Counted from the first letter of the stretch, positions 54,453 through 63,194 are shown. The stretch: DNA of 64,000 nt from Oryzobacter telluris (GCF_043099285.1 NZ_CP170723.1:2232001-2296000), one strand, 5' to 3'. Notes: generated by a model not told the origin, from the sequence alone. Program-made: numbers and translations.

Positions 54453-56003
54453 GTGCCCACGCCCCTCCGGTTGCTCGTGCGCCTCGTCGGGGCGGTGTTC
54501 GGGGGCCTGTGCCTCTGGCTGGCGTTCCCCGAGACCGACCTGTGGTGGCTCGCCCCCGTGGGGGTCGCGCTCCTCGGCGGGGCGTCCCTGACCGCCGGGG
54601 GACTACGCGGGTTCCTCGCCGGGCTCCTCGGCGGGCTGGCCTTCTTCGTGCCCGTCCTGTCGTGGTCGGGGGTGTACGTGGGTGCGCTGCCGTGGCTCGC
54701 GCTGGCCACCCTGGAAGCCCTGTACGTCGCGCTGATGTGCGCGGTGGTCGGGTTCGCGGGGAGGCGGCTCGTGGCCGCTGGCCACCGGGTTGCGGCCCTG
54801 GCCCTCGTCCCGCTCGCCTGGGTGGCGCAGGAGTGGGCTCGCGGGGCGACCCCGTACGGCGGATTCCCTTGGGCGCGAATGGCGTTCAGCCAGGCCGACA
54901 GCCCGCTGGCGCCGCTGGCGCGCTGGCTCGGGGCTCCCGGGGTGACCTTCGCGGTCGCAGTGGTCGGCGCCGGTCTGCTGGCCTTCGGCCTCGCCGTCGC
55001 GCAGCGGTCGCCGCGCACCGTCGTCGCCGGGATCGTCCTCGGCGCCGTGCCGTGGGCCGCCGGCCTCATCCCGCTCCCCACCGCGGGCCAGGGCGTGTCC
55101 GTCGGGTTCGTCCAGGGCAACGTGCCCCACGCGGGGCTCGACTTCAACGCCGAGCGGCGGGCCGTCCTCGACAACCACGTGGCGGGTACCGAGGCGCTCG
55201 CCGCGTCGGCGCCCGACGACCTCAGCCTCGTCGTGTGGCCGGAGAACTCCTCCGACATCGACCCGCTGCGCAACTCGGACGCCGCCGCCCAGGTGGAGCG
55301 TGCCCGGACCGCCGTCGGGGTGCCCCTTGTCGTGGGCGCGGTCCTCGCCGAGCCGGTGGGCGCGAGCTCGAACGTCTCGCTGTTCTACGACGGCCGCAGC
55401 GCCGACCCACAGCGGTACACCAAGCTCCACCCGGTGCCGTTCGCCGAGTACATCCCGCACCGCGAGTTCTTCCGCCGGTTCACGCCGATGGCCGACCTCG
55501 CCGGCAACTTCGTCGCCGGCAGCGAGATCGGCGTCTTCCGGGTGCCGTCCTCGACGGGGGAGTACGCCGCCCTGCCGACGATCTGCTTCGAGGTCGCCTA
55601 CGACCAGCTGATGCGCGACAGCGTGGCCGCCGCCGGGACGACCCCGAGCCTGCTCATGGTCCAGACGAACAACGCCACCTTCGGCTACACCGCCGAGTCC
55701 GAGCAGCAGTTCTCGATCTCGCGGCTGCGCGCGATCGAGCACGGCCGCTCCGTGGTCCACGTCTCCACCGTCGGCGTCTCCGGCTTCATCGCGCCCGACG
55801 GCACGGTCTCGGGCAAGACGGGACTGTTCACCGCCGAGCAGCGCCTGGGCCGCCCCGTGGTCCGCACCGAGACCACGCCGTCGGACCGGATGGGTCCGTG
55901 GCCGGAGCGGGCCGCCGGCCTCGCCCTCCTGCTCCTCGTCGCCGGGAGCATCGCGGCCCGTCCGGGCGTTAGGGTTTCCGGAGCCCATGACCGCACGGCC
56001 TGA
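54453..56003 (+). CDS. lnt: Apolipoprotein N-acyltransferase
   Basis: This 516-residue membrane enzyme adds the third acyl chain to lipoproteins. About seven N-terminal transmembrane helices are followed by a nitrilase-like domain: the catalytic Glu in VVWPENSSDI, the Lys in YTKLHPVPFAEYIP, and a serine (AALPTICFEV) at or near the place of the catalytic Cys, where Cys is visible in TICFEV. The start GTG 54453 has TACCGT six bases upstream. Its 3' end overlaps ppm by 17 bp. In mycobacteria the two activities may be joined in one protein. Confidence 0.92.
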   Translation: MPTPLRLLVRLVGAVFGGLCLWLAFPETDLWWLAPVGVALLGGASLTAGGLRGFLAGLLGGLAFFVPVLSWSGVYVGALPWLALATLEALYVALMCAVVGFAGRRLVAAGHRVAALALVPLAWVAQEWARGATPYGGFPWARMAFSQADSPLAPLARWLGAPGVTFAVAVVGAGLLAFGLAVAQRSPRTVVAGIVLGAVPWAAGLIPLPTAGQGVSVGFVQGNVPHAGLDFNAERRAVLDNHVAGTEALAASAPDDLSLVVWPENSSDIDPLRNSDAAAQVERARTAVGVPLVVGAVLAEPVGASSNVSLFYDGRSADPQRYTKLHPVPFAEYIPHREFFRRFTPMADLAGNFVAGSEIGVFRVPSSTGEYAALPTICFEVAYDQLMRDSVAAAGTTPSLLMVQTNNATFGYTAESEQQFSISRLRAIEHGRSVVHVSTVGVSGFIAPDGTVSGKTGLFTAEQRLGRPVVRTETTPSDRMGPWPERAAGLALLLLVAGSIAARPGVRVSGAHDRTA

Positions 56004-56799
56004 GGAAAACACCGCTGTGACCGAGACCGCCCGACCGCCCCTGCAGCGCGTCGCCGTCCTCATCCCCACGTACAACGAGCGCGACACGCTGCCCGTCGTC
56101 GTCCGCGAGGTGCGGGCGGCGGTGCCGAGCGTCGACATCGTCGTCCTCGACGACAGCTCGCCCGACGGGACGGGTGACGTCGCCGACGGGATCGCCGCGC
56201 AGGACCCGCAGGTGCACGTCATCCACCGCACGGCGAAGGAGGGCCTGGGCGCCGCGTACCTCGACGGCTTCCGCTGGGCCCTCGAGGCCGGGTACGACGC
56301 GGTCGTGGAGATGGACGCCGACGGCTCGCACCGTCCCGAGCACCTCCCGGCCCTGCTGAAGGCCGCGGAGCACGCCGACGCCGTCATCGGCTCGCGCTGG
56401 GTGCGCGGTGGGTCGGTCGTCAACTGGCCGCTGCACCGCAAGGCGCTGTCGGTGGGCGGCAACCTCTACGTCAAGGTCCTGCTCGGGATGCCGGTCAACG
56501 ACGCGACCGCGGGGTACCGCGTGTACCGCGCCGACGCCCTGCGCACCATGGGCCTGGACGACGTCGCCTCGCAGGGCTACTGCTTCCAGACCGACCTCAC
56601 CTGGCGCGCCGTCAAGGCGGGCCTCACCGTCGTCGAGGTGCCGATCACCTTCGTCGAGCGCGAGGTCGGCCAGTCGAAGATGAGCCGCGACATCATGACC
56701 GAGTCGCTGCGCCGGATCACCGGCTGGGGCGTGCGCCACCGCGCCGAGCAGGTCCGCGGCCTGGTGGGACAGCGCGAGCCGAGGTGGCACTCGCTGTGA
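55987..56799 (+). CDS. ppm: Polyprenol monophosphomannose synthase (GT2)
   Basis: A 270-residue glycosyltransferase of family 2 that moves mannose from GDP-mannose to polyprenyl phosphate for lipoglycan and glycoprotein synthesis. The N-terminal VLIPTYNERDTLP, the metal motif MDADGSH and RKALSVGGNLYVKVLLG are typical of bacterial dolichol-phosphate mannosyltransferase relatives. The ATG 55987 lies inside the end of lnt; a GTG a few codons downstream is possible. Its stop overlaps fxsA by 4 bp. Confidence 0.9.
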   Translation: MTARPEENTAVTETARPPLQRVAVLIPTYNERDTLPVVVREVRAAVPSVDIVVLDDSSPDGTGDVADGIAAQDPQVHVIHRTAKEGLGAAYLDGFRWALEAGYDAVVEMDADGSHRPEHLPALLKAAEHADAVIGSRWVRGGSVVNWPLHRKALSVGGNLYVKVLLGMPVNDATAGYRVYRADALRTMGLDDVASQGYCFQTDLTWRAVKAGLTVVEVPITFVEREVGQSKMSRDIMTESLRRITGWGVRHRAEQVRGLVGQREPRWHSL

Positions 56800-57326
56800 C
56801 CCGCACCGGGGCCACGCCGTACGCCCGCCGTGGGCGGCGGTCCCTGCGGCTGCGCCTGGTGGTCCTGGCCCTGCTGCTGGTCCCCGTCATCGAGATCGCC
56901 GTGATCGTGGCGGTCGCCCGCACCATCGGGGGGTGGCAGACCTTCCTCGTGCTGCTGCTCGAGACGGCGCTGGGGGCGTGGGTCGTGCGGCGGGAGGGCA
57001 CGCGGGCCTGGCGCGCCCTGCGCGAGGCGGTGCGCAGCGGGCGGATGCCGAGCCGCGAGCTGGCCGACGGCGTGCTCGTCCTCGTCGGCGGCGTGCTGCT
57101 CCTGCTGCCCGGGTTCGTCACCGACGTCATCGGGCTGCTCTTCATCCTGCCGTTCACCCGACCGGTCGCCCGGATCTGGCTCGAGGCCGTCATCGCCCGT
57201 CGGGTGGTGACCACGGTGGGGGAGTGGCCCGGGGGAACCCCCGGGACGCCGGCCCCGCGGCCGCTGCGGCCGGACGTCGTCTCGGGCGAGGTCGTGGACC
57301 CTCCTCCGGACGACCCCACCCGCTGA
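56796..57326 (+). CDS. fxsA: FxsA family membrane protein
   Basis: This 176-residue cytoplasmic membrane protein has three or so hydrophobic helices (LVVLALLLVPVIEIAVIVAVA, TFLVLLLETALGAWVV and LVLVGGVLLLLPGFVTDVIG). The last contains the family pattern GLLLLIPGFVTD-like. E. coli FxsA relieves F exclusion of phage T7 when abundant; the normal role is unknown. The GTG start overlaps the ppm stop by 4 bp. The C-terminal 35 residues are hydrophilic and proline-rich. Confidence 0.85.
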   Translation: MTRTGATPYARRGRRSLRLRLVVLALLLVPVIEIAVIVAVARTIGGWQTFLVLLLETALGAWVVRREGTRAWRALREAVRSGRMPSRELADGVLVLVGGVLLLLPGFVTDVIGLLFILPFTRPVARIWLEAVIARRVVTTVGEWPGGTPGTPAPRPLRPDVVSGEVVDPPPDDPTR

Positions 57327-57352
57327 GGGGGCCAGCCCACAGCACACGCGGA

Positions 57353-57383
57353 CGCGCCGGCCACCTCGAGGGTGACCGGCGCG
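57353..57383. terminator. Bidirectional terminator hairpin between fxsA and rbpA
   Basis: CGCGCCGG (57353-57360) pairs with CCGGCGCG (57376-57383). After one mismatch CACC pairs with GGTG, leaving a five-base loop (12 of 13 pairs). It lies centrally in the 72 bp between two convergent genes, where a shared terminator is expected. Confidence 0.65.
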
Positions 57384-57398
57384 CTGGTGCTGGTGTCG

Positions 57399-57758
57399 TC
57401 AGGCGCTCTTGCGCTTGACCTTCTCGCCGCGGGACACCCGAAGGAGGGTGAGGCGCTCCTCGAGGAGCTCCTCGAGCTCGGGGATGGAGCGGCGCTCGAG
57501 CAGCATGTCCCAGTGGGTGCGGACGTGCTTGACGGGCTTGGCCTCGGGCTCCGGGCCCCCACCCTGGAGCTTGGCGTCGGCGCCGCAGCGGCACTCCCAC
57601 GTGTGCGGGACGTCGGCCTCGACGGAGAAGGGAAGCTCGATGGTGTGGCCGTTGGGGCACAGGTAGGTGGTGATGCGGCGCTCGCTGGGGACGACGTTGT
57701 CGTCGGTCTCCATGCTCAGGGCGCCGAGACGGCTGCCGCGGAGGCTGCGTTCTGCCAT
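57399..57758 (-). CDS. rbpA: RNA polymerase-binding protein RbpA
   Basis: This 119-residue actinobacterial transcription factor binds the primary sigma factor and stabilises open complexes. The N-terminal tail is followed by a small zinc-ribbon-like core (TYLCPNGHTIELPF and WECRCG), a basic linker and the sigma-interaction helices (HWDMLLERRSIPELEELLEE). ATG 57758 fits family length. A strong sigma-R-type promoter lies 70-95 bp upstream, in line with its known stress induction in Streptomyces. Confidence 0.95.
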   Translation of the reverse strand: MAERSLRGSRLGALSMETDDNVVPSERRITTYLCPNGHTIELPFSVEADVPHTWECRCGADAKLQGGGPEPEAKPVKHVRTHWDMLLERRSIPELEELLEERLTLLRVSRGEKVKRKSA

Positions 57759-57825
57759 TGGGGGTCAACTCCCGAAGTCGTGGTGTCCCGGTCGACAGGT
57801 CGTCCCGACCGGGTCTGAGGCGTTC

Positions 57826-57851
57826 AACGAGCGGTGCACACCGGTTGTTCC
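57826..57851 (-). promoter_or_regulatory. Sigma-R/SigH-type promoter of rbpA
   Basis: Read on the minus strand, GGAAC (57851-57847), 18 bases, then GTT (57828-57826) and G. This matches the GGAAT-N18-GTT consensus for the thiol-oxidative-stress sigma factor. The expected transcription start is near 57818, leaving a leader of about 60 bases before rbpA. In Streptomyces rbpA is a direct SigR target, so both spacing and gene identity agree. Confidence 0.75.
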
Positions 57852-57998
57852 GTCCGACGCGCGTCGTGACGGTGGTTCGGTGTGAGAGCCCTCACAGATT
57901 GGTCGCCTGGCGCGACCTGCACCGCTGCCCTGAGTACGCGTCCTCAATTCCCGCGTTGCGCGTTCCCAGCAGCCCCCCACGAGGATACCGTCTCCGGC

Positions 57999-59360
57999 GT
58001 GACGACATCCTCCGTCCCGGCCGACGCCGAAGCAGTCCTCGGCCCCACCGCCCTCGACGTCGCGGGCCCCACCTCGCGCCGCAAGGTCGTCGCGTGGGGC
58101 ATGTGGGACTGGGGTACGCAGCCCTTCAACACGGTCATCACGACCTTCGTCTTCTCGGTGTACCTGACGAGCGAGAGCTTCGGGTCGACCAACAGCACCT
58201 CCACTGCGCTCGCGATCGCCACGGCCATCGCCGGCCTGTTCGTGGCGCTCCTCGCGCCCGTGCTCGGCCAGAACTCCGACCGCTCCGGTCGAACCGTGCG
58301 CAACCTGCGGATCCAGACCTGGCTGCTCGCCGCGATGTCGGCGTCGCTCTACGTCGTCAAGCCCGAGCCGGCGTTCCTCTGGGTGGGCCTGGCCCTGCTC
58401 GGCATCGGCTCGGTCGTCTCGGAGATCGCGGGGGTCAACTACAACGCGACGATCGACCAGGTCGCCACCGGCAAGACCGTCGGCCGGGTCTCCGGCTTCG
58501 GATGGGGGATGGGCTACCTCGGCGGCATCGTCGTGCTGCTCGCTCTGTACTTCCTGCTCATCCAGCCCGACGTCGGCCTGTTCGGCGTCACCGACGAGGG
58601 CGCGATGGACATCCGCGTCTCGATGATCCTGTGCGGCGTGTGGACCCTGCTGTTCACGATCCCGGCCTTCCTCGTCCTCAAGGACCGGCCGCGCGAGCGG
58701 ACCCCCGGGGTCGGCGTGGTGCAGTCGTACCGGCTCGTGTGGCGCTCGATCACGGCCCTGTGGGCCGTGTCGCGGCACACCGTCTACTTCCTCCTGGCCT
58801 CGGCCCTCTTCCGCGACGGGCTGGCCGGCGTCTTCGCCTTCGGGGCCATCCTCGCGGCCGGGACGTTCGGGCTGTCCGCCGGCGACGTCATCATCTTCGG
58901 CGCGGCCGCCAACATCATCGCCGGGCTGGCGACCATGGGCTTCGGGATGCTCGACGACCGGATCGGACCCAAGCGCGTCATCCTCATCTCGCTGGGGTCG
59001 CTCGTGACCCTCGGCATCCTCATCTTCGTCCTCCACGACGGAGGCAAGACGGTGTTCTGGGTCCTCGGGCTGCTGATGACCGTCTTCGTCGGCCCGGCCC
59101 AGGCGGCCTCGCGCAGCTTCCTCGCCCGGCTCATCCCCGAGGGGAAGAACGGCGAGATCTTCGGCCTCTACGCCACCACCGGCCGGGTCGTCTCGTTCCT
59201 GTCTCCCGCCCTGTTCGGCCTGTTCATCGGCATCGGCGCGGCCGTGACCGGCGCGGAGAACACCCAGTACTGGGGCATCCTCGGCATCGTGCTCATCCTC
59301 GCCGCGGGGTTCGCGGTGATGCTGCCGGTCAAGGAGCACACCGAGCACCGCGTGTCCTGA
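57999..59360 (+). CDS. MFS transporter, UMF1/Atg22-like
   Basis: A 453-residue membrane transporter with about twelve hydrophobic helices. The N-terminal AWGMWDWGTQPFNTVITTFVF is the hallmark of the Atg22-like (UMF1) branch of the major facilitator superfamily. The loop LGQNSDRSGRTVR corresponds to the MFS motif between helices 2 and 3. The substrate is unknown; yeast Atg22 exports amino acids from the vacuole. GTG 57999 with TACCGT seven bases upstream is preferred to the longer frame from 57882, which lacks homology. Confidence 0.85.
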   Translation: MTTSSVPADAEAVLGPTALDVAGPTSRRKVVAWGMWDWGTQPFNTVITTFVFSVYLTSESFGSTNSTSTALAIATAIAGLFVALLAPVLGQNSDRSGRTVRNLRIQTWLLAAMSASLYVVKPEPAFLWVGLALLGIGSVVSEIAGVNYNATIDQVATGKTVGRVSGFGWGMGYLGGIVVLLALYFLLIQPDVGLFGVTDEGAMDIRVSMILCGVWTLLFTIPAFLVLKDRPRERTPGVGVVQSYRLVWRSITALWAVSRHTVYFLLASALFRDGLAGVFAFGAILAAGTFGLSAGDVIIFGAAANIIAGLATMGFGMLDDRIGPKRVILISLGSLVTLGILIFVLHDGGKTVFWVLGLLMTVFVGPAQAASRSFLARLIPEGKNGEIFGLYATTGRVVSFLSPALFGLFIGIGAAVTGAENTQYWGILGIVLILAAGFAVMLPVKEHTEHRVS

Positions 59361-59370
59361 CCTCCGACGA

Positions 59371-59416
59371 ACGAGAGCGGCTCCCGTCCCCGGGTGGGGG
59401 AGGGAGCCGCTCTCGT
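59371..59416. terminator. Bidirectional terminator hairpin between the MFS gene and the M15 peptidase
   Basis: A perfect 15 bp stem (59371-59385 with 59402-59416) around a 16-base loop that itself contains a CCCC/GGGG pair. It lies in the 74 bp between two convergent genes. No U-tract follows on either strand. Confidence 0.65.
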
Positions 59417-59434
59417 CGTGCCGGGGAGCCCGGC

Positions 59435-60790
59435 TCAGCCGGCGAACTCGAAGTGCCAGGGCTCGGGGAGCGACCCACCGGCTGCCGCCCACGACGGGTG
59501 GAACCAGCCGTAGAGCGGGCCGTTCTGCAGCATCCAGCGGTGGGCGGCGGAGTCGAAGCGCTCCACGCCACCGCACATGTCCAGGGCGTGGCCCAGGCCG
59601 TGCCGGCTCGTCCCGGGGGTGGCGGCGAAGCGACCGCGCGTGGCCTTGACCGAGATCTGCTCGCTGTAGGAGCGGTAGGAGTCGGTGATGCACAGCGGGA
59701 CACCGGTCTGCGCCGCGTACGCCTTGCTCAGGGCGTTGAAGGCGGCCGCCGCGTCGGGGGCGAGCTGCTCGCCCTTGGCACCCCACAGGGGGCACAGCCC
59801 GCTCGCGGGGAACATGCCGTTCGGGTAGATGCTCGTGTCGTCGGTGCACGGCTTGCCGATGCTCGCGACGTCGTACGACGCACCCGAGAGGGCGTCGCGC
59901 AGACGGGCGGCGGCGGCACGGGCCTCGGCGCTGCGGGCGCCGACGAGGATGCTGGCGATGGGGCCGGCCCGCTCGACCTCGGAGACCTGCAGGCGGCGCA
60001 GGTCGGCGACCTTCTGGCGCTGGGCCAGCAGGGCCTTGTCGAGCTCGGCCTTGTCGCGCTGGATGGCGGTGCGGGCCTCGGCGGCGCGGCGCTCGGCATC
60101 GTCGGCCGCGGCGCTGAGCCGGACCTGCTCGGCGGTGAGGACGCGCACGTCCTGGAGCGCGCGGGTGCGCTGCTCGGTGATGTAGGAGAGGTCGCCCAGC
60201 GGGTCTCCGACGTCGTCGGGGTCGGCGAGCATGGCGTCGAACATCCCGGCGAGGTCGGCCTCGCCGCCACCGCCGGAGTACACGGAGAAGACCCACTCGC
60301 GCACGATGGCGCGGGCGTTGGCGAGGCGGGCCTCGAGCAGGACGAGGTCGGCGTGGGCCTGGGTGGCCTCCTGGGTCGCGGCGGCCTCGATCTCCTGGGC
60401 CTGCTGCAGCGACTCGAGCAGCGCGTTGGAGCGGGTGGCGAGGCGGTCCATCTCGCGCGTGGCGGTGGCAACCTTGGAGTTGCTGGCATTGAGGGCGGCG
60501 GTGATCCGCGCGGCCTCGGCGATCTGGGTGCGCAGGAAGTCGCCGTGCAGCGCCTCCTGGTGGTCGGGTTCCTGGTGGGTCTGCGGCTCACCCGACCGGG
60601 GACGCTTCGTGGGCGCCGTGGGCGCGGGCGTGCTCGTGGGCCGCGGCGCGGGAGAGGGCGCCACGGTCGGCGTCGGCGTGGGGGTCGGGGTCGGCTCCTC
60701 CGCGAGGGCGGAGGGCGCGACGAGTACGGCCGCCACGGTGAGCGCAGCGACCATGACGGTCACGGCGCGCGATGGGATGGCCCTGCGCAC
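59435..60790 (-). CDS. Secreted M15-family D-alanyl-D-alanine carboxypeptidase with coiled coil
   Basis: A 451-residue exported protein. It has a Sec signal (about residues 1-30), a Thr-Pro repeat linker (PTPTPTPTPTV), then a long alpha-helical coiled coil (about residues 80-270, interrupted by a Gly-rich patch). The C-terminal M15 zinc peptidase domain has TSRHGLGHALDMC and PWHFEF. The layout resembles RipA/PcsB-type hydrolases, in which the coiled coil is regulated by a partner such as FtsX. The GTG 60790 is placed just before the signal. Confidence 0.85.
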   Translation of the reverse strand: MRRAIPSRAVTVMVAALTVAAVLVAPSALAEEPTPTPTPTPTVAPSPAPRPTSTPAPTAPTKRPRSGEPQTHQEPDHQEALHGDFLRTQIAEAARITAALNASNSKVATATREMDRLATRSNALLESLQQAQEIEAAATQEATQAHADLVLLEARLANARAIVREWVFSVYSGGGGEADLAGMFDAMLADPDDVGDPLGDLSYITEQRTRALQDVRVLTAEQVRLSAAADDAERRAAEARTAIQRDKAELDKALLAQRQKVADLRRLQVSEVERAGPIASILVGARSAEARAAAARLRDALSGASYDVASIGKPCTDDTSIYPNGMFPASGLCPLWGAKGEQLAPDAAAAFNALSKAYAAQTGVPLCITDSYRSYSEQISVKATRGRFAATPGTSRHGLGHALDMCGGVERFDSAAHRWMLQNGPLYGWFHPSWAAAGGSLPEPWHFEFAG

Positions 60791-61143
60791 GAGAGTCTCT
60801 TCCTCTTGGTCAGCGACGCCCGAGGACGCCTGGAACATGCCCCTGCTTGCGTGTTCCGTCGTTCACGATAAGCGGAAGATCGCGATCCCGGCAGTGATGT
60901 CGCACAAAGACCACCCGATCGGGCCATGCCGCCTCCACCGACGCGGCGAGGCCGCATCGGGGCTGGTGGGGAAGGGGTGACGGGTGGGACGGGCGCCGTC
61001 CACAGGAGGGACCGCGTGGGGCGGTCGTCCACAGGGCCGAGGTCGGGTCTGGTCGTGCTCGCCACGCTGCGCCACGGTGGTGCCAGTGGTCGGTGACCGA
61101 CGGACGGTGGGGCCGTCGGCGCGGGGCAGGGAGGGGACCAGCG
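60791..61143. other. Intergenic region between the M15 peptidase and ssb
   Basis: This 353 bp stretch separates two divergent genes. I see no convincing coding sequence. It contains an imperfect palindrome close to the peptidase start (AGAGACTCTC region, 60791-60801) and a spaced repeat GGAACA-N14-TGTTCC (60832-60857). It also has lower GC than its flanks around 60857-60915, consistent with promoters. I looked for a c-di-AMP riboswitch core and could not find one. Confidence 0.4.
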
Positions 61144-61509
61144 ATGGATTATGTCAACTCGATCCGGCTCGTGGGCCGGGTCGCCGCGGTGGGGGAGCCG
61201 CGCGAGCTGCCGAGCGGGGACGTCGTCGTCACGATGCGGGTCGTGGTGCCGCGCGAGGGACCGGGGCGCCGGCCCCGTGGGTCGGTCGAGGCGGTGCGTC
61301 CCGGAACGGGCGTCGACACGATCGACGTCGCGTGCTGGAGCGCGGCGTCGCGCCGGGCGGCCGGTGGGCTGTCCACCGAGGACCACGTGGAGGTCGAGGG
61401 CTCGCTGCGGCGGCGGTTCTTCCGCACCGGCGCCGGGGTCGCCAGCCGCTACGAGGTCGAGGCGCGGCGGCTGCGTCGGGTGAAGGCGGTGGTCGAGCGG
61501 GCCGGGTGA
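61144..61509 (+). CDS. ssb: Single-stranded DNA-binding protein (tail-less SSB paralogue)
   Basis: A 121-residue OB-fold protein beginning MDYVNSIRLVGRVAAV. Later come VTMRVVVPRE, IDVACWSAAS and the beta-strand pair VEVEGSLRRRFF. It is short (typical SSB 160-180) and ends in a basic RRVKAVVERAG, without the acidic DDDIPF-type tip that recruits partner proteins. It is therefore probably an SsbB-like or specialised paralogue rather than the replication SSB. The ATG has GGAGGGG nine bases upstream. Confidence 0.82.
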   Translation: MDYVNSIRLVGRVAAVGEPRELPSGDVVVTMRVVVPREGPGRRPRGSVEAVRPGTGVDTIDVACWSAASRRAAGGLSTEDHVEVEGSLRRRFFRTGAGVASRYEVEARRLRRVKAVVERAG

Positions 61510-61528
61510 CGCACGCGCTCGGGCTGGG

Positions 61529-62305
61529 TCAGGAGCGCTGCGCCAGCATCGACTCGAGCAGGGCGATCTCCGAGGTCTGGGCCGAGGCGATCGCCGCGGC
61601 GAGGGACCTGACCTCCGGGGTGCGCGCCTGGGCGACCGCGGCCTGGGCCATGGCGACCCCGCCGCGGTGGTGGTCGATCATCAGGCGCAGGAAGAGCCGC
61701 TCGGCCGCGACGCCGCTCGAGGCGCGCAGCTCGTCGAGCTGGGCGGGGGTGGCCATGCCGGGCATGGTGCCGTCCGCGCGGACGTGGGCCTCGGCGTGCT
61801 CGCTGCCCACCCACGCCATCGGCGGCCGACTGCCGGTCTGGGGGAGCCCCCACTGGCGCAGCCACCCGTACATCTGGCCGGCCTGCTGCTGCTGGCTGGT
61901 GATGATGTCGTAGGCCAGGGTGCGCACGTCGGGGTCGTCGGTGCGCGTGTAGACGAGGAACGACATCTCGACGGCTTGGTAGTGGTGCGTCTGCATGTCG
62001 CGGGCGAAGCCGGCGTCGGCGCCGAAGTCGCTGGGGGCCGAGGTCCTCGTGCTCGTGAACCACAGGGTGCCCAGGACACCCACGGTCAGGGCGACCAGGG
62101 CGGCGGCCACGGCCACGGGCCAGGAGCGGTGGGCGGGTCCGGTCGCGCTGCCGAACTCGTCGGGGTCCACCGGGTCGCTGCCGCCGTCGTGCGGGCCGAG
62201 CCCGGGGGCGCGGTCGTCGTCGCCGGCGAAGGGAGCGGGGGAGCCGTCGCCACGAGGGGCGGTGGCGTGGGCCACCCGCCCCTCGTGCTCGACGTCGGGG
62301 GTCAC
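61529..62305 (-). CDS. DUF305 family membrane-anchored protein
   Basis: A 258-residue protein. An N-terminal cytoplasmic acidic region (about residues 1-60) precedes one transmembrane helix (WPVAVAAALVALTVGVLGTLWF). The extracellular part has the DUF305 ferritin-like helical repeats: FARDMQTHHYQAVEM and LMIDHHRGGVAMA, with MPGMATPAQLDEL between. Histidine/methionine-rich DUF305 proteins bind copper in some bacteria. Its GTG start overlaps the DUF3105 stop by 4 bp. Confidence 0.87.
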   Translation of the reverse strand: MTPDVEHEGRVAHATAPRGDGSPAPFAGDDDRAPGLGPHDGGSDPVDPDEFGSATGPAHRSWPVAVAAALVALTVGVLGTLWFTSTRTSAPSDFGADAGFARDMQTHHYQAVEMSFLVYTRTDDPDVRTLAYDIITSQQQQAGQMYGWLRQWGLPQTGSRPPMAWVGSEHAEAHVRADGTMPGMATPAQLDELRASSGVAAERLFLRLMIDHHRGGVAMAQAAVAQARTPEVRSLAAAIASAQTSEIALLESMLAQRS

Positions 62306-62988
62306 TGGCTCGCGGTGGGGCTCGGGCTCGGGCTCATGCTGGGCGGGGGAGCGTCCGTGGCCCCACCGGTGGAGGTGCCGTCGGTGCCACCGGTGCAGGA
62401 CGCGCCGGGCTCGGGCGTCTGCGGGCCGTTGCGGTACTGCTTGATGAACTCCGCGAGGCGCTGGTCGCCGACCCCGGTGAGCTTGAGCTGCACACCCCAG
62501 GCGCTGGCGACGACGGGGGCGTCGAGGCCCTCGTACGGCGAGACGACCATGTAGGTGTCGGGCACCGAGGCGACGAGCTTGGCGACGTCGGCGGCCGGGA
62601 GGTCGGGGCGGTAGGTGACCCAGACGGCCCCGTGCTCGAGGGAGTGCACGGCGTTCTCGTTCTTCACCGGCGCGGTGTAGACCCCGCAGTTGAGCCAGGT
62701 CGGGTTGTGGTTGCCCCCGACGGGCGGCGACTGCGCGTAGGTGACCGGGTCGGTGGTGTGGTCGCGGGTGACCGTGTAGGTCTTCACCGCGTCGAGCGTG
62801 GGACGCCCCGAGACGTCGCGGTAGATCGTGAAGGCCACGATCCCGCCGATGAGCACGATGACCGTGAGCACCGAGGTGATGAGGGCGAGGCGGGTCCTGC
62901 GCTCCTTGGCCTGCTGCTCCTTGCGCAGGGCCTCGAGCTTGTCCCGGCCGGCCCGGGCACCGCCCTGCGGCCTGGTCGACTTGCCCAC
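62302..62988 (-). CDS. DUF3105 family membrane-anchored protein
   Basis: A 228-residue protein. A basic N-terminus with a short coiled stretch leads to a transmembrane helix (SVLTVIVLIGGIVAFTIY). The extracellular domain has the DUF3105 pattern PPVGGNHNPTWLNCGVYTAPV and the histidine segment AVHSLEHGAVWVTYRP. It ends in a Thr/Ser/Pro-rich tail. I use GTG 62988, with AGGAG seven bases upstream, rather than GTG 63003. It is coupled to the DUF305 gene; the pair is often found together. Confidence 0.83.
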   Translation of the reverse strand: MGKSTRPQGGARAGRDKLEALRKEQQAKERRTRLALITSVLTVIVLIGGIVAFTIYRDVSGRPTLDAVKTYTVTRDHTTDPVTYAQSPPVGGNHNPTWLNCGVYTAPVKNENAVHSLEHGAVWVTYRPDLPAADVAKLVASVPDTYMVVSPYEGLDAPVVASAWGVQLKLTGVGDQRLAEFIKQYRNGPQTPEPGASCTGGTDGTSTGGATDAPPPSMSPSPSPTASQ

Positions 62989-63194
62989 CGTCGTGCTCCT
63001 CACTACGTCGTCGTCATGGCGTGCGCCCGGGAGGGCGGCCCGCGCTCACCACAGCGTGTGGCGGGGGCCCCGCGTTCCCGCGGCGCGCACCCATTGTCTC
63101 CTACGCGCTGTGGCGGACGGGTATCAGGGCAGCCGCGCGCCACCTCCTCGTCCATGACACCGAACACCTGTCCGAGATCGCTGGAGGAGGACCC

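Noticed and set aside
60791..60915. Possible c-di-AMP (ydaO-type) riboswitch before the M15 peptidase
   Set aside because: Actinobacterial cell-wall hydrolases often have one, but I could not find the conserved core. The leader before the coding start is also too short for a convincing structure.
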